A stretch of 50,907 bases of DNA from a virus: IMG/VR virus record IMGVR_UViG_3300033998_000441, positions 1 to 50,907 of that record; one strand, 5' to 3'. Under the pieces are notes generated by a model that saw only the letters and a list, made by a program, of their open reading frames with translations, was not told the origin of the DNA and did not search any database. Shown here piece after piece: positions 1 through 9,700 of this stretch. Position 1 is the first letter of the stretch; the number at the start of each line of letters is the position of its first letter. The position numbers and the translations under genes are program-made.

Positions 1-162
1 TTATCGCTCTAATTCTTCCGGTTCCGACATTCCCGGCATACTTGATTTGGCATAGTCTTTGTCCTGTGTGCCATAGGATGTCTGCAAACGGTCATAGTCA
101 ATGGTGGGAAGCACCTTTTGATTTAAGTGTTCCACATAAATACTGGTTTTATCGTGTTCCAT
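1..162 (-). CDS. 53-aa hypothetical protein of the conjugative-element operon
   Basis: This short open frame reads MEHDKTSIYVEHLNQKVL... and ends in -EELER just at the left window edge. It starts at an ATG with an AAGGAG ribosome binding site and lies 9 bp downstream of the DUF4314/DUF3846 gene, so it is translated as part of the same leftward operon. The protein is charged and acidic, with no membrane segment or recognisable motif. Its tail (-ELER, then stop) resembles the ends of two upstream genes in this operon (-EIER and -DFER). I do not recognise its family. The gene is supported by context and start signal only. Confidence 0.6.
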   Translation of the reverse strand: MEHDKTSIYVEHLNQKVLPTIDYDRLQTSYGTQDKDYAKSSMPGMSEPEELER

Positions 163-171
163 ACTCACTCC

Positions 172-867
172 TTATCGTTCAAAATCATTTTCGTCAGCTT
201 CCGGTACAATCCCCAGCATTCGCAGAAATTCTTCTTTACTATCTGCATATCCAACTTCCATGGAAAAGCTGTGGGCTTCTGTATTAGAATAAAACTCCGG
301 CTCATGAAAGCGGTTGCTGAAATAAGTAATCTGCTCATTGGAAAGGGAGGCGTCGTTACCCTCTCCATCATCAGTGCAGATGAAAAATGTGCCGCAGATA
401 ATGTCACCATTATCCATTCTTCGGTTTCCGGTTAATCCATTCAGTTTGCCTTCGTCATTGCAGTAAAGGTGGCAGTTAAGCTCTGACAACGGCACAAACT
501 CTATGCAGCCGCCTACCAGCTCCTGCATTGCCCTGTAATCATTTCTGACTGTGGAAACAAAGGGGTTCTTATGCGGCTCCACCACAAGTACCCGAATGTA
601 GCCATCCGGGCATTTGTCATTTTCACTATTTTCATTCTCGGCTTCCCTCAGAATATGAAAGCTGTCCACATTAGGTACAAGCGCCAAATTTTTTCCATTC
701 TGCCATTTCATATGAAGCTGCCCCTGATCGTCCACGAATTTTATTTCGCCCGACAGACCGTCCGGCATATCTCTCTCACCGTCCATATGGTCAAGTTGAA
801 TTTTGGTACCGACAGGATACTTTTTCTTAATCTGTTCTACCTGATAGGGCTTTAGAAATCCTTCCAT
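172..867 (-). CDS. DUF4314/DUF3846-type conjugative-element protein
   Basis: A 231-aa cytosolic protein of unknown biochemical role. Residues about 1-65 look like the small beta-rich DUF4314 fold (GTKIQLDHMDGE, then a GxIKFVDDQGQLHMKW stretch). Residues about 90-190 look like DUF3846 (IRVLVVEPHKNP, then CIEFVPL and a CNDEGKLNGL stretch). This pair of domains is common among accessory genes of Tn1549-like conjugative elements in clostridia. The ATG follows AAGGAGGCACT immediately after the stop of the surface-protein gene, so the two are coupled. The domain names come from memory of the families, not from a search. Confidence 0.75.
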   Translation of the reverse strand: MEGFLKPYQVEQIKKKYPVGTKIQLDHMDGERDMPDGLSGEIKFVDDQGQLHMKWQNGKNLALVPNVDSFHILREAENENSENDKCPDGYIRVLVVEPHKNPFVSTVRNDYRAMQELVGGCIEFVPLSELNCHLYCNDEGKLNGLTGNRRMDNGDIICGTFFICTDDGEGNDASLSNEQITYFSNRFHEPEFYSNTEAHSFSMEVGYADSKEEFLRMLGIVPEADENDFER

Positions 868-876
868 AGTGCCTCC

Positions 877-3800
877 TTACTCAAAGTAATATTCCACCGT
901 ATAGGTGATGTTTGATTTGTTGTACATGCAAGAATGATTGGTATAATAGTACATTTCCAGCTTGGAATACGTACCTGCGGTCAGTGTTCTGGTAAAGGAA
1001 ATGCCATTGCTCGTGGTTCCGTAGTCCAGCTGATCCCACGCACCTGTTTTGATATTGTAACCGCGCACTCTACCGTAATCCTGCCCACTGTGACCGGAAA
1101 CAGGAGGCACGGTAAAGGTGTACTTGGTAATAGTCGCACCATCAATACCGTTTTCCATAATAGTAGAATCAGGGTCGGTAAGCATCATGCCGCCAGACCC
1201 GTTGGAGTCCATGACAAAGAATACAATCGCTGCCCATGGGGATTCTGCACCAGTGCTGTCTACCGCCTTTACTCGTACCGTATGCTTACCCAAAGCATAC
1301 ACAGCTGTTTCGGTCGGGCGTCCCTCCCAAACATAGGTAATGGCGTCACCATCGGGGTCGGTACTGCTTGCGGTGATGGTAACTGGTGTACCTGGTGCAA
1401 CGCTGTTACCATTCGGTGCTCTTGTGATAATCGGTCTTGATGGCGCTGAATTTGCCACAGTAAAAGTAGCCTGTGACCAGTCGGAGATACCACCGTAATT
1501 GTCCTTCGCTCTTACTCTAACCGTATGTGTGCCAATGGCATAGTAATTGTCGCTTGCCTTGCCCTCATACTCATAGCTAACCACATCGCCATCGGGGTCG
1601 GTGCTGTTTACCGTAAGATTGACAAGGAACTTACCGCCTTTTGCTGTTCTTGTCACATTCGTCGTAATGGTAGGCTTCATGGGTGCCGTATTCACCACAG
1701 AAATGCTCTGCGTAGCGTTAAATACTCTGCCCAGCTGATCAGCGATGGTAGCTGTCAGCATATAATTGCCGGACACATCCACATGAACCGTACCGCCGCT
1801 GTTGCCCAGTGTTCCCTTAAAATACTCGGAAACAGCAATACTCTGACCGTCTTTGGTGACCGTCCATACAACATTGTTACTATTTAGATTGGTAGTGCTG
1901 CTCATATTCACAACAAAGCTCTGACCGGTGCGAACCGCTTGCGGCATGGTAAAGTTGCAGTTATACAGCGGATTAATGCTGATTTTTTCTGTGTGAGTGA
2001 ATACTCTGCCAAGGGCATCAAACATGGTGGCAGTCAAGCGATATTCGCCACTTTCGGTAAAACGGATTTTACCGCCCTGTGCATTGAGCGTGCCGCTAAC
2101 AGCCTGCTCCAAAGAAACGGCTGTACCGTTTTTCATCAGCGTCCATTCAATAGGAAGAACACCGACATTGCCCCTTGTGCGTACATCTATCTGCGTATCG
2201 GTATAGCCCGTTTCTGGCAGTACAAAGGAAAGCTGAAGCACAGGCAATACCTCGATTTTTCCACTGTTAAAGCTAAATACTCGTCCTGTGGCGTCGGTGA
2301 TTCTTGCCTGTAAATCATAGACACCGGCACGGGTAAAGCGGATTGAGCCGCCGTTATTGCTCAGCTTACCGTCAATGTAGGTATCCCAATCTTGAAAGCC
2401 GTAGGTGTTGTCTACATACCAGACTGTTGTCAGATTTTCCATATCGGTGAGAATCGTATCTACCAACACTTGATCGTCAGTATGGACAGCACCTGGTACA
2501 GAAAAAGCAATGTTAGGAATAGGATAAACCTTGATGGATTTGCTTACGCAGAAAGTTCTGCCTGCTTCATCGGTAACGGCGGCTGTTACGGTGTAATCAC
2601 CCTTTTCAGTGAAGCTGATTAGACCGCCGGAATTCGTCAAACCATTTTCGGGAGTGACAACTACATCATTTTTTGTCACGCTCCACGCAACCGGCAACGC
2701 CCCTGCATTGGTCAGTTTAGATTCAGCTGTTATAGGTCGATCGGTGTGGGTTTGCTTTGGTAGCTCTAACGAAACCGTAATCACCGGATAGACTTTGGTC
2801 GCTGCGGTATAGGTAAAGCTTCGTCCTGTATTATCGGTAACTGTAGCTTTTAGCTCGTAACTGCCAACGGTACGAAATTGAATTTTACCGCCGTCATCAG
2901 TGAGTGTTCTTTCAAAACCATCTGTCAGCGAAATTGTCTTTCCGTCCTTAGTCAAGCTCCATACTGCGTGTAAGTCCTGCGTTTCCTTAAACGAAGTTTT
3001 GACCTCTACTGTGGTATCGGTGTGAGTCATAGTCGGCAGATAAAAACCCGTTTCTGCTACAGGATACACCACCGTGGTTGCTTCATGGCTGTACATTCTG
3101 CCTGTTGCATCGGTAAGCGTTGCTTTGAGGGTATAAATACCTTTCTGCGTAAAGCGAATGGAACCACCATCATTATTCAGCGTTCCCTCTATCACTGCGG
3201 TAGGCTTCACGATTTTGCCGTCCTTGATGACTGTCCATTCGGCAATCATATCCTGTAATTCAGAGGACTTTACCAGAATATCAATCGTTTTATCGGTATG
3301 TGTGGTTGCTGGCAGAGTAAAATCGAAGGCAGCAACTGGATAAACCGTAATTTCCGCTTTTGCAGTAAAACTTCTGCCTGCCTTATCGGTGGCTGTGGCA
3401 GTCAGTTTGTAGCTGCCTTTTTCTAAAAGACGGATAGAGCCGCCTGCATTGGAAATCGTTCCAACAAAACAATCAGAAAGCATGATCTCTTTTCCTTCCT
3501 TTGTAACTGTCCAAACGAGTGGCAAGTCGCCTAACTCCTTGGTATTCACCGCCACGGTAATTGGCGTATCGGTATGGGCAGTTTTAGGAGCCTGTACCTC
3601 GATCTCAATGACAGGATATACCGTAATATCTGCTTTACCAGAAAACTCACGGCTGGTTTCATCAAAAGCAGTTGCTTTGATGGTGTAGCTGCCCTTTTCC
3701 TTTATTTGAATGGAACCGCCTGCATTGGTGAGCGTACCGGTTACCGTGTCCTGCCACTTTATTTCCTTGCCCTCTTTAAAAATATGCCAGTTAATCTGCT

Positions 3801-4704
3801 GTGTGACGTTATCGGAAAGCGTGGTTTTGACGGTAAAGGTTTTATCTGTGTGAGCAGTTTTATCCGCTTCTACACTGATTTTAAAGGTGGGGTAGATGAT
3901 AATCTTTTTGGAAAAGATATAGGTATGATTGCCGTAGTTTTGAGCCGTAGCGGTAAGAAGGTAGTTGCCCGGCTGGATAATGGTAATTTTGCCACCCTCC
4001 TTATCCAATGTACCTATTAGAAATTCGCTTTGTGGTGTGTTCTTGCCGTCCTCGATAACGCTCCATTCCAGTGATTTTACGGAGCGAAGCACCGTTTTTA
4101 CTTCAAATTCTGTATCGGTATGACCGTATTCAGGCGCAACGATTTCCACCACTGCGGCTGTATAATTCACGCTTCCGCCACTTCCACTGGAGCCACCACC
4201 ACTTGGCTTGTCGGGTTTATCGGGCTGTTCCGGCTTAATTGGCGGTGTTGTCGGGGCAGTGGGTTTAACCGGTTCTGTGGGATTTATCGGAGGGTCTGTC
4301 GGTTTTGGCGTTGGTGTTGGACTTGGGGTTGCTATAGGAATTGGTGTAGATGTTGGATTCTGAGTCGGTTTTTCCGTTGGTTTAGTAGGTTTTTTATCCT
4401 GCGTATCCTTAGAAGGACCGTTATCAGAATGGTCACTTTCCTTATCAGCGGTCGCATTATCTGTATCGTCCCCGACGTTCGTATCCTCATGCTCAATTTC
4501 CGTCACAATGGGATTGTCGGAAGAGATTGGTATGGTATCGTCCGTTTCTACCCCGATGGACGGCGTATTATCTTTCTGACTAAGCTGCATGGAACAGCTC
4601 ACCAATCCTATGATTAAAATAAGCAGGGCGATGATAGAAAGCACCATCACCGCCCGTTTGGTCTCTTTATTCATGTTGAGTTTGAAAAAATCTTTATTCT
4701 TCAC
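877..4704 (-). CDS. Large membrane-anchored surface protein with about nine 85-aa repeats
   Basis: A protein of about 1275 aa, probably displayed outside the cell. It begins with a short basic segment and one hydrophobic helix (MVLSIIALLILIIGLVSC), which could be an N-terminal membrane anchor; the C after it could be a lipobox-like cysteine. Next comes an acidic stretch, then a long Pro/Thr/Lys-rich stalk. About nine beta-sandwich-like repeats of roughly 85 aa follow, each with HTD near the start, W-x-V-x-K-x-G in the middle, a GTL-x-N-x-GG turn and an A-T-x-T-D-x-x-GR strand. Two PKD/FnIII-like repeats with DPDGD motifs and a distinct C-terminal domain end it. There is no LPxTG motif. The GTG at 4704 is preferred because AGGAGG lies 12 bases upstream; an ATG at 4674 has no such site. 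Its place inside a conjugation operon suggests a role in adhesion or mating-pair contact, which is inference. Confidence 0.8.
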   Translation of the reverse strand: MKNKDFFKLNMNKETKRAVMVLSIIALLILIIGLVSCSMQLSQKDNTPSIGVETDDTIPISSDNPIVTEIEHEDTNVGDDTDNATADKESDHSDNGPSKDTQDKKPTKPTEKPTQNPTSTPIPIATPSPTPTPKPTDPPINPTEPVKPTAPTTPPIKPEQPDKPDKPSGGGSSGSGGSVNYTAAVVEIVAPEYGHTDTEFEVKTVLRSVKSLEWSVIEDGKNTPQSEFLIGTLDKEGGKITIIQPGNYLLTATAQNYGNHTYIFSKKIIIYPTFKISVEADKTAHTDKTFTVKTTLSDNVTQQINWHIFKEGKEIKWQDTVTGTLTNAGGSIQIKEKGSYTIKATAFDETSREFSGKADITVYPVIEIEVQAPKTAHTDTPITVAVNTKELGDLPLVWTVTKEGKEIMLSDCFVGTISNAGGSIRLLEKGSYKLTATATDKAGRSFTAKAEITVYPVAAFDFTLPATTHTDKTIDILVKSSELQDMIAEWTVIKDGKIVKPTAVIEGTLNNDGGSIRFTQKGIYTLKATLTDATGRMYSHEATTVVYPVAETGFYLPTMTHTDTTVEVKTSFKETQDLHAVWSLTKDGKTISLTDGFERTLTDDGGKIQFRTVGSYELKATVTDNTGRSFTYTAATKVYPVITVSLELPKQTHTDRPITAESKLTNAGALPVAWSVTKNDVVVTPENGLTNSGGLISFTEKGDYTVTAAVTDEAGRTFCVSKSIKVYPIPNIAFSVPGAVHTDDQVLVDTILTDMENLTTVWYVDNTYGFQDWDTYIDGKLSNNGGSIRFTRAGVYDLQARITDATGRVFSFNSGKIEVLPVLQLSFVLPETGYTDTQIDVRTRGNVGVLPIEWTLMKNGTAVSLEQAVSGTLNAQGGKIRFTESGEYRLTATMFDALGRVFTHTEKISINPLYNCNFTMPQAVRTGQSFVVNMSSTTNLNSNNVVWTVTKDGQSIAVSEYFKGTLGNSGGTVHVDVSGNYMLTATIADQLGRVFNATQSISVVNTAPMKPTITTNVTRTAKGGKFLVNLTVNSTDPDGDVVSYEYEGKASDNYYAIGTHTVRVRAKDNYGGISDWSQATFTVANSAPSRPIITRAPNGNSVAPGTPVTITASSTDPDGDAITYVWEGRPTETAVYALGKHTVRVKAVDSTGAESPWAAIVFFVMDSNGSGGMMLTDPDSTIMENGIDGATITKYTFTVPPVSGHSGQDYGRVRGYNIKTGAWDQLDYGTTSNGISFTRTLTAGTYSKLEMYYYTNHSCMYNKSNITYTVEYYFE

Positions 4705-6070
4705 GGCTATATTCGTCCTCCTGTTCTTGACCTTCCGGTTGTGCCGACTGTGGCATGGCACACTCCAGCTTGTGAATGATACTATCTAAAAGCTTCGCCT
4801 TGGCAGGGTCATTATTCATTCCTTCCTGCACTGCCAATGTGCACAGCTCTTGCATTTCCTCACCGGAAAACAGCGGAACAACGTCCTGTTTAAAATACTG
4901 CAAAAGCTGTTTTTCCGCCGCTGTCATGCCATACAGTCCACCGCTGAAAAGATGCTTCTGATAGACATCTTTGTCGGCAATCAGTTCTTTTGTTCCGTCT
5001 TTTTGCAAAGCGTAGCAGCACAAATGATTTTGAACGGCTTTTTCTGCATCTATGGGACCGGTCAGCAGTAAGTCATCTGCTGTGTAGCCATAATCGTGTA
5101 ATCGGTCATGGTCTAAACGCTGCACAAAATCCGCAACCTTCATCGGCTCCGTGGCTTCCCAATACTGTCCCTGTGCTAAAATTGCAATTCGAGCAAGTTC
5201 ATGCTGATCCTCCGGCAAAAATTTATGGCGTTCTACCGTGCCATAACGCTGAGAAATAGACTGCCAATTCTGGTTATATTCCTGATAGGAAAAGGTTCGT
5301 ACATCGTTAGGACTTTTGAACACCACCTCCACCGCTACGGGATCAAAGGCGTGGGTGCAAAGATAGTCCAAATGCTTTTGATAATCCATTTCCAGCACAT
5401 TGCCGATGATGGTTTTGTCCTCGTTCATGCGTAATATCTCAATCCAAAAAGTTTTGACATTTTCGCTTCTGCTTGCTCCGTAATACTCCCATGTGTTGTG
5501 GGCATTGGTATTTCGGAGATAGACATCACGTTCTGGGAAGCACCATGTTCCGTTTTTTCTGCTCAGCCAGAAAAAGTTTCGGTAACCGCCTCGATCCTCG
5601 GCAGCCTCTCTGATCTGCTTTACATCGTACTGAAAATCCGTTTGATAAAAATCGGTGTTATGCTGCATAATTTTTTGCAGCGTAGCAAGTACATCCACTT
5701 CTAAAAAAGAAGCGTTGCCATGCAGGGAATACCCCTGAACCTTTACTGCTTCCCGTAGCTCCGCCATGATTTCCTCTTTGGAGCCACGGACAGAGGAGCC
5801 GTTATGGCGGTTCCTGTTCACAAAGTCCCCGCCCATATCCACGGTATGGAGCTTCAAACCGGCACTATGTGGTAAAACAAAGTTTATCAGCGATTCTGAC
5901 TGCTCATCATGGGCGGTGGGAATTTCTCCGAATACTCTGCGCATATCGCCGTCAACCACTGCCGGGTGTTGCCTGATCTCATGGATTTTGTCTCGGGGCA
6001 TGGTCAGTGTCCACAGGGAGTAATCATCAGAGCCAAACTTGGTAACGGCGTTGATTTGGCTATATTCCAT
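4694..6070 (-). CDS. Conjugative-element accessory protein, family not firmly recognised
   Basis: A soluble protein of about 458 aa, with no membrane segment. The ATG at 6070 is chosen because AGGAGG stands 6 bases upstream, within the last codons of the preceding gene. The middle contains a short segment about unit length 60 (LLLTGPIDAEKAVQNHL) that resembles the YodL/LPD-type small domains carried by polyvalent proteins of Tn1549-like elements, but I cannot name it. The last 90 residues (LFSGEEMQELCTLAVQEG...) resemble the C-terminus of the next protein upstream, including the ending EQEDEY. These shared tails suggest an old duplication. The reading frame is intact and the gene is coupled on both sides. 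Confidence 0.7.
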   Translation of the reverse strand: MEYSQINAVTKFGSDDYSLWTLTMPRDKIHEIRQHPAVVDGDMRRVFGEIPTAHDEQSESLINFVLPHSAGLKLHTVDMGGDFVNRNRHNGSSVRGSKEEIMAELREAVKVQGYSLHGNASFLEVDVLATLQKIMQHNTDFYQTDFQYDVKQIREAAEDRGGYRNFFWLSRKNGTWCFPERDVYLRNTNAHNTWEYYGASRSENVKTFWIEILRMNEDKTIIGNVLEMDYQKHLDYLCTHAFDPVAVEVVFKSPNDVRTFSYQEYNQNWQSISQRYGTVERHKFLPEDQHELARIAILAQGQYWEATEPMKVADFVQRLDHDRLHDYGYTADDLLLTGPIDAEKAVQNHLCCYALQKDGTKELIADKDVYQKHLFSGGLYGMTAAEKQLLQYFKQDVVPLFSGEEMQELCTLAVQEGMNNDPAKAKLLDSIIHKLECAMPQSAQPEGQEQEDEYSREE

Positions 6071-6728
6071 ATTCGTCCTCCTGTTCTGGCATGGGCGTTT
6101 GCTCATGCTCAAAAATAAGATTGGGGATATTGCTTTCCACCTTTTCCATTACCGAATGCAGCATTTTTTCATCCTCATAGCTGATGCTGTCATCGTTACG
6201 GCCTCGGAATACGCAAGCGTCATGCAGCACCACCAGCTCCTCCTCGGAAAAGAGCTTCTGCTCCTCAATCAATCCTGACCGTACCGCAAAATCCTGTTTT
6301 GCTCCTTCATAGTTGGTTTCAAAATAATGTCCCCACATCACACCTGTGCGGTCGTAATCATACTGCCATGTGGTAAAACGCACTTCATTGTCCTTTGTCA
6401 TCTTCGCCGCCAGAATGTAATCTCCAAAGTTGGAAATCAGTCGAAAATCGCTGACCCCATCAGCCTGTAATTGTGGTGCGTCCGCATACAGGTCATGGGC
6501 CTGCTTCATGGCAGTAAGGGTACGGTATATCTTATTTCTCTCTTGCTCCGGCGAGGCCTCCGGAAGAAAACGCATATTACCGTCATGGTCAACTTTGCAG
6601 ACCTCCTGCCCATCTTTGAAAACAGACAGCAGGGTATTCTCACCGGCTTCCTGCTTTGCCGTAAATCCCAGCCCGGAAATTCGCCTTGTAAAAGCGGATA
6701 AAAATTCAGGTGTTACTTCATGTTTCAC
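6060..6728 (-). CDS. Conjugative-element accessory protein with C-terminal module shared with its neighbour
   Basis: A protein of about 222 aa. The GTG at 6728 (VKHEVTPEFL) is preferred because the strong site AGGAGGT lies 6 bases upstream, whereas the ATG at 6734 would abut that site. The N-terminal 110 residues contain an LPD-like segment (VSDFRLISNFGDYILAAKM). The C-terminal 70 residues (LFSEEELVVLHDACVF...) match in pattern the tail of the following gene product, ending in EQEDEY. The codons for that ending carry the AGGAGG used by the next gene, so the coding end doubles as a ribosome binding site. The function is unknown. Confidence 0.7.
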   Translation of the reverse strand: MKHEVTPEFLSAFTRRISGLGFTAKQEAGENTLLSVFKDGQEVCKVDHDGNMRFLPEASPEQERNKIYRTLTAMKQAHDLYADAPQLQADGVSDFRLISNFGDYILAAKMTKDNEVRFTTWQYDYDRTGVMWGHYFETNYEGAKQDFAVRSGLIEEQKLFSEEELVVLHDACVFRGRNDDSISYEDEKMLHSVMEKVESNIPNLIFEHEQTPMPEQEDEYGI

Positions 6729-6739
6729 GCTCATACCTC

Positions 6740-9700
6740 CTATCGTTCTATTTCCTCGGAATCATCTTCCTGCTCATAGACGTTGACTTTTACCGGCTCA
6801 AAGCCCTGATCTTTGATGTTGGTAAACCACTGCGACATAAACTGCTTCAAATCCTTTACCTTGGCAGGGGATGCGGTATCTGTTGCATAAAAAATCCCCA
6901 TATCGTCTTGTAGGTACGATGTGGGGTCGATAGACCTGTTATCCTTGTCCACGGTAAAAGTGATTTCCGGGTCACGCATGGCGTCTCCGTTGCAGTCATA
7001 ATAGTGAGCAATGCTGTACTCACCACCGCCGATGGCTTCTATCGCCAAATCCTCAAAGCCTTCCGATTGCAGCTTCATATAATAGGCTTCGCTATTTAGA
7101 ACCGGAGCTGCAAACAGCATCAGCTTTTGATAAAGCCGTTGTTCTAAGGTCATAGCTGTGCTTACAGACGGGCGGTCAGAAGCACCTTCTTCCTCGTCTG
7201 CCGTCATCATATCCTCGCCATCGTCCTTAAACTCCAGTGCAAGGTCAAGCTCCACCTTTTTCTTTTGCAGCTCCAACAACCGCTCTTCGTCAGGGAACGG
7301 CTTTTCCATTTCCTCCTTGGCGTCTGTAAGCTGCTGGTTCAGGCTGAGTAGGTTGTTTTCCTCTTCTGTTTTCGCCTTTTCCATGCGTTCTGCCAGATGT
7401 TCCAAACGAGTAATATTACCTAACGCTGCCTCGCCCATATCGGTAGAATAGGTGCATTTTCCACATAGCTGGATGGAAACACCATCGCCCCATTGACGAA
7501 CCAAGCGGATGGGAAAGCCTGCGTAGGTTCCCAACTCAAGGGTTGCACCGGTGTCACGCCCCAGCTTGCGGGCAAAAACCATGAAATGCTCCGCTGCTTT
7601 GGTGCGTTCCTCATGGAGCCTGCCGTCAATCACCATCTGAAAGTCAGCTGGTGCATGTTGACCATAGGCGGCAATATCAGCGGTCATACCCTCGATTTTT
7701 CTGGTAGCTGCTGCAATCTCCTTGGGATAATACTGGCTGATACGGTATTGCATTTCGTTCCTTTGGCTCTGCCATGAGGATTTCAGCACCGTAAGGCGAC
7801 TGATTTCGTTATCGGTTTCCATCTTCTGCTTGATTCTTGGGTCAGAGGTGGCAAGTGCTTTAAACTCTGCATACTGCAAAACAGTATCGTCAATGTCCTC
7901 ACAGCTTCTAAGTGCAGAGCGACCAGTCATAATCTGGCTGATATAGCGCTGCTTCTGCTCTAAAATCTGCCACAAATAGCTGTCGAATGTATTTTCGGTG
8001 ATGTAATTAAAGATAGAAATTTCCTTGTTTTCATTGCCTTGACGGAGGATTCTGCCGTTGCGCTGGGTTAGGTCTGAGGGGCGCCAAGGCACATCCAAAT
8101 GATGGAGAGCAACTAACTTTTGCTGCACATTCATGCCTGTGCCCATTTTTTCGGTGCTGCCCATCAGAACACGGATTTCACCGCTACGCACCTTGTCAAA
8201 GAGCTGTTCTCGCTGCACGTCGGTTTTTGCGTCGTGTATAAAAGCGATTTTCTCCGATTTTACTCCCTTTGCAATCAGGGCTGTTTTGGTAGCTTCATAG
8301 AAATTGAAGCTGCCGTCATACTTCGGTGTGCCTTGATCGCAGAAAATAAGCTGTGCCAGCTTTTCATCAGCCGTTTCATGGTAAATTTCAGCCACTTTTC
8401 CAGCACAAATATTGAGCTTGGTGTTTGAATCATCAGGGATTGACGGGTCAACGGCTCTTGGGTCAACAGACAGCAGCCTTGCTTCATGGGTCAGTTTGAG
8501 AAAATTGTCCTCGGTGCTGTCCACTTCACCGTTACGAATCAGCTCCGCACGTTCGCCCAGCTCCATGACAATCCGCTTTTGTTCTGGCGTAATAGCGGTT
8601 TTAATGACCTGCACCGCACCGGTTTTCAGTTCTGGCACCGGCAAGTCCAGCATATCTGCGGTTTTGATGTCCGCAATCATCTGGAACATACTCATCAGCT
8701 CCGGCAGATTGTGAAACCGAGCAAAACGGTTCTTCATCTGGTATCCGTTGCCCTCCGGCTTAATTTCTAAAGAGGATTCTACTTTGCCAAAGGTGCTTGC
8801 CCAACTATCGAACATCAGCAGTCCACGACGTTCCAATTCCTTGGGCTGCAAGGTCTTTTGGAGAACATACAGCTCTGCCATGGAATTGGATACAGGGGTG
8901 CCGGTGAGATAAATAACACCCTTGCCATTTCCGATTTCATTGATATACTGACACTTCATGTGCATATCCATGGCTCGTTGGCTGCTGGCTCCGCTTACAC
9001 CGGCAACATTGCGCATTTTGGTATAGGAAAAGTTGTTTTTGTATGCGTGCGCTTCATCTACCACCAAGGCATCTACACCAAGCTCCTCAAAATAGATAAC
9101 ATCATCTTTTTTCTCCGATTTAAACAGTCTGTCATAGCGAAACTGGAGGTTAGAACGAAAAATTTGCATCTGCTTTAAAGACCAATCCTTGCCATCACGG
9201 AGCTTTTGCTCCTCGATGGCATCCGAGATTGCGTCAAGCTCCGCTTGCATAGCTGCAAGCTGCCGTTCTCTGGATAGACCAATCAGCTCAAAGCTGGAAT
9301 GTGCCATAATCACGGCATCGTAATCGCCTGTGGCAATACGGCTGACAAAGCGGCGGCGGTTTTTTCGTTCAAAGTCCTTTTTCTCTGCCACCAGAATATT
9401 TGCATTGGGATACAGGCGCATATATTCGTTTGCCCACTGTCCCACCAAATGGTTAGGAACCGCAATAAGCGGCTTATGAATTTTGCCCAGCCGTTTCAGC
9501 TCATAGGCCAGAGCAATGGAACTGAAGGTCTTTCCAGCCCCTACCTCGTGAGCAATCAGCAGATTTCCATCACCGTACAGACCGTGTGCAATCACATCAA
9601 GCTGGTGCTGTCTGAGGGTAATATCATCTGCCATACCCGGCAAAGCCAAGTCTGTCCCGTCATATTTGCGGGGACGGACGTTATTGAATTTCTCATTGTA

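Noticed and set aside
4120-4617. 165-residue plus-strand open frame opposite the surface protein stalk
   Set aside because: It is rich in Trp, Arg and Cys as expected for the antisense of a Pro/Thr/Gly repeat region, and has no ribosome site or family pattern.
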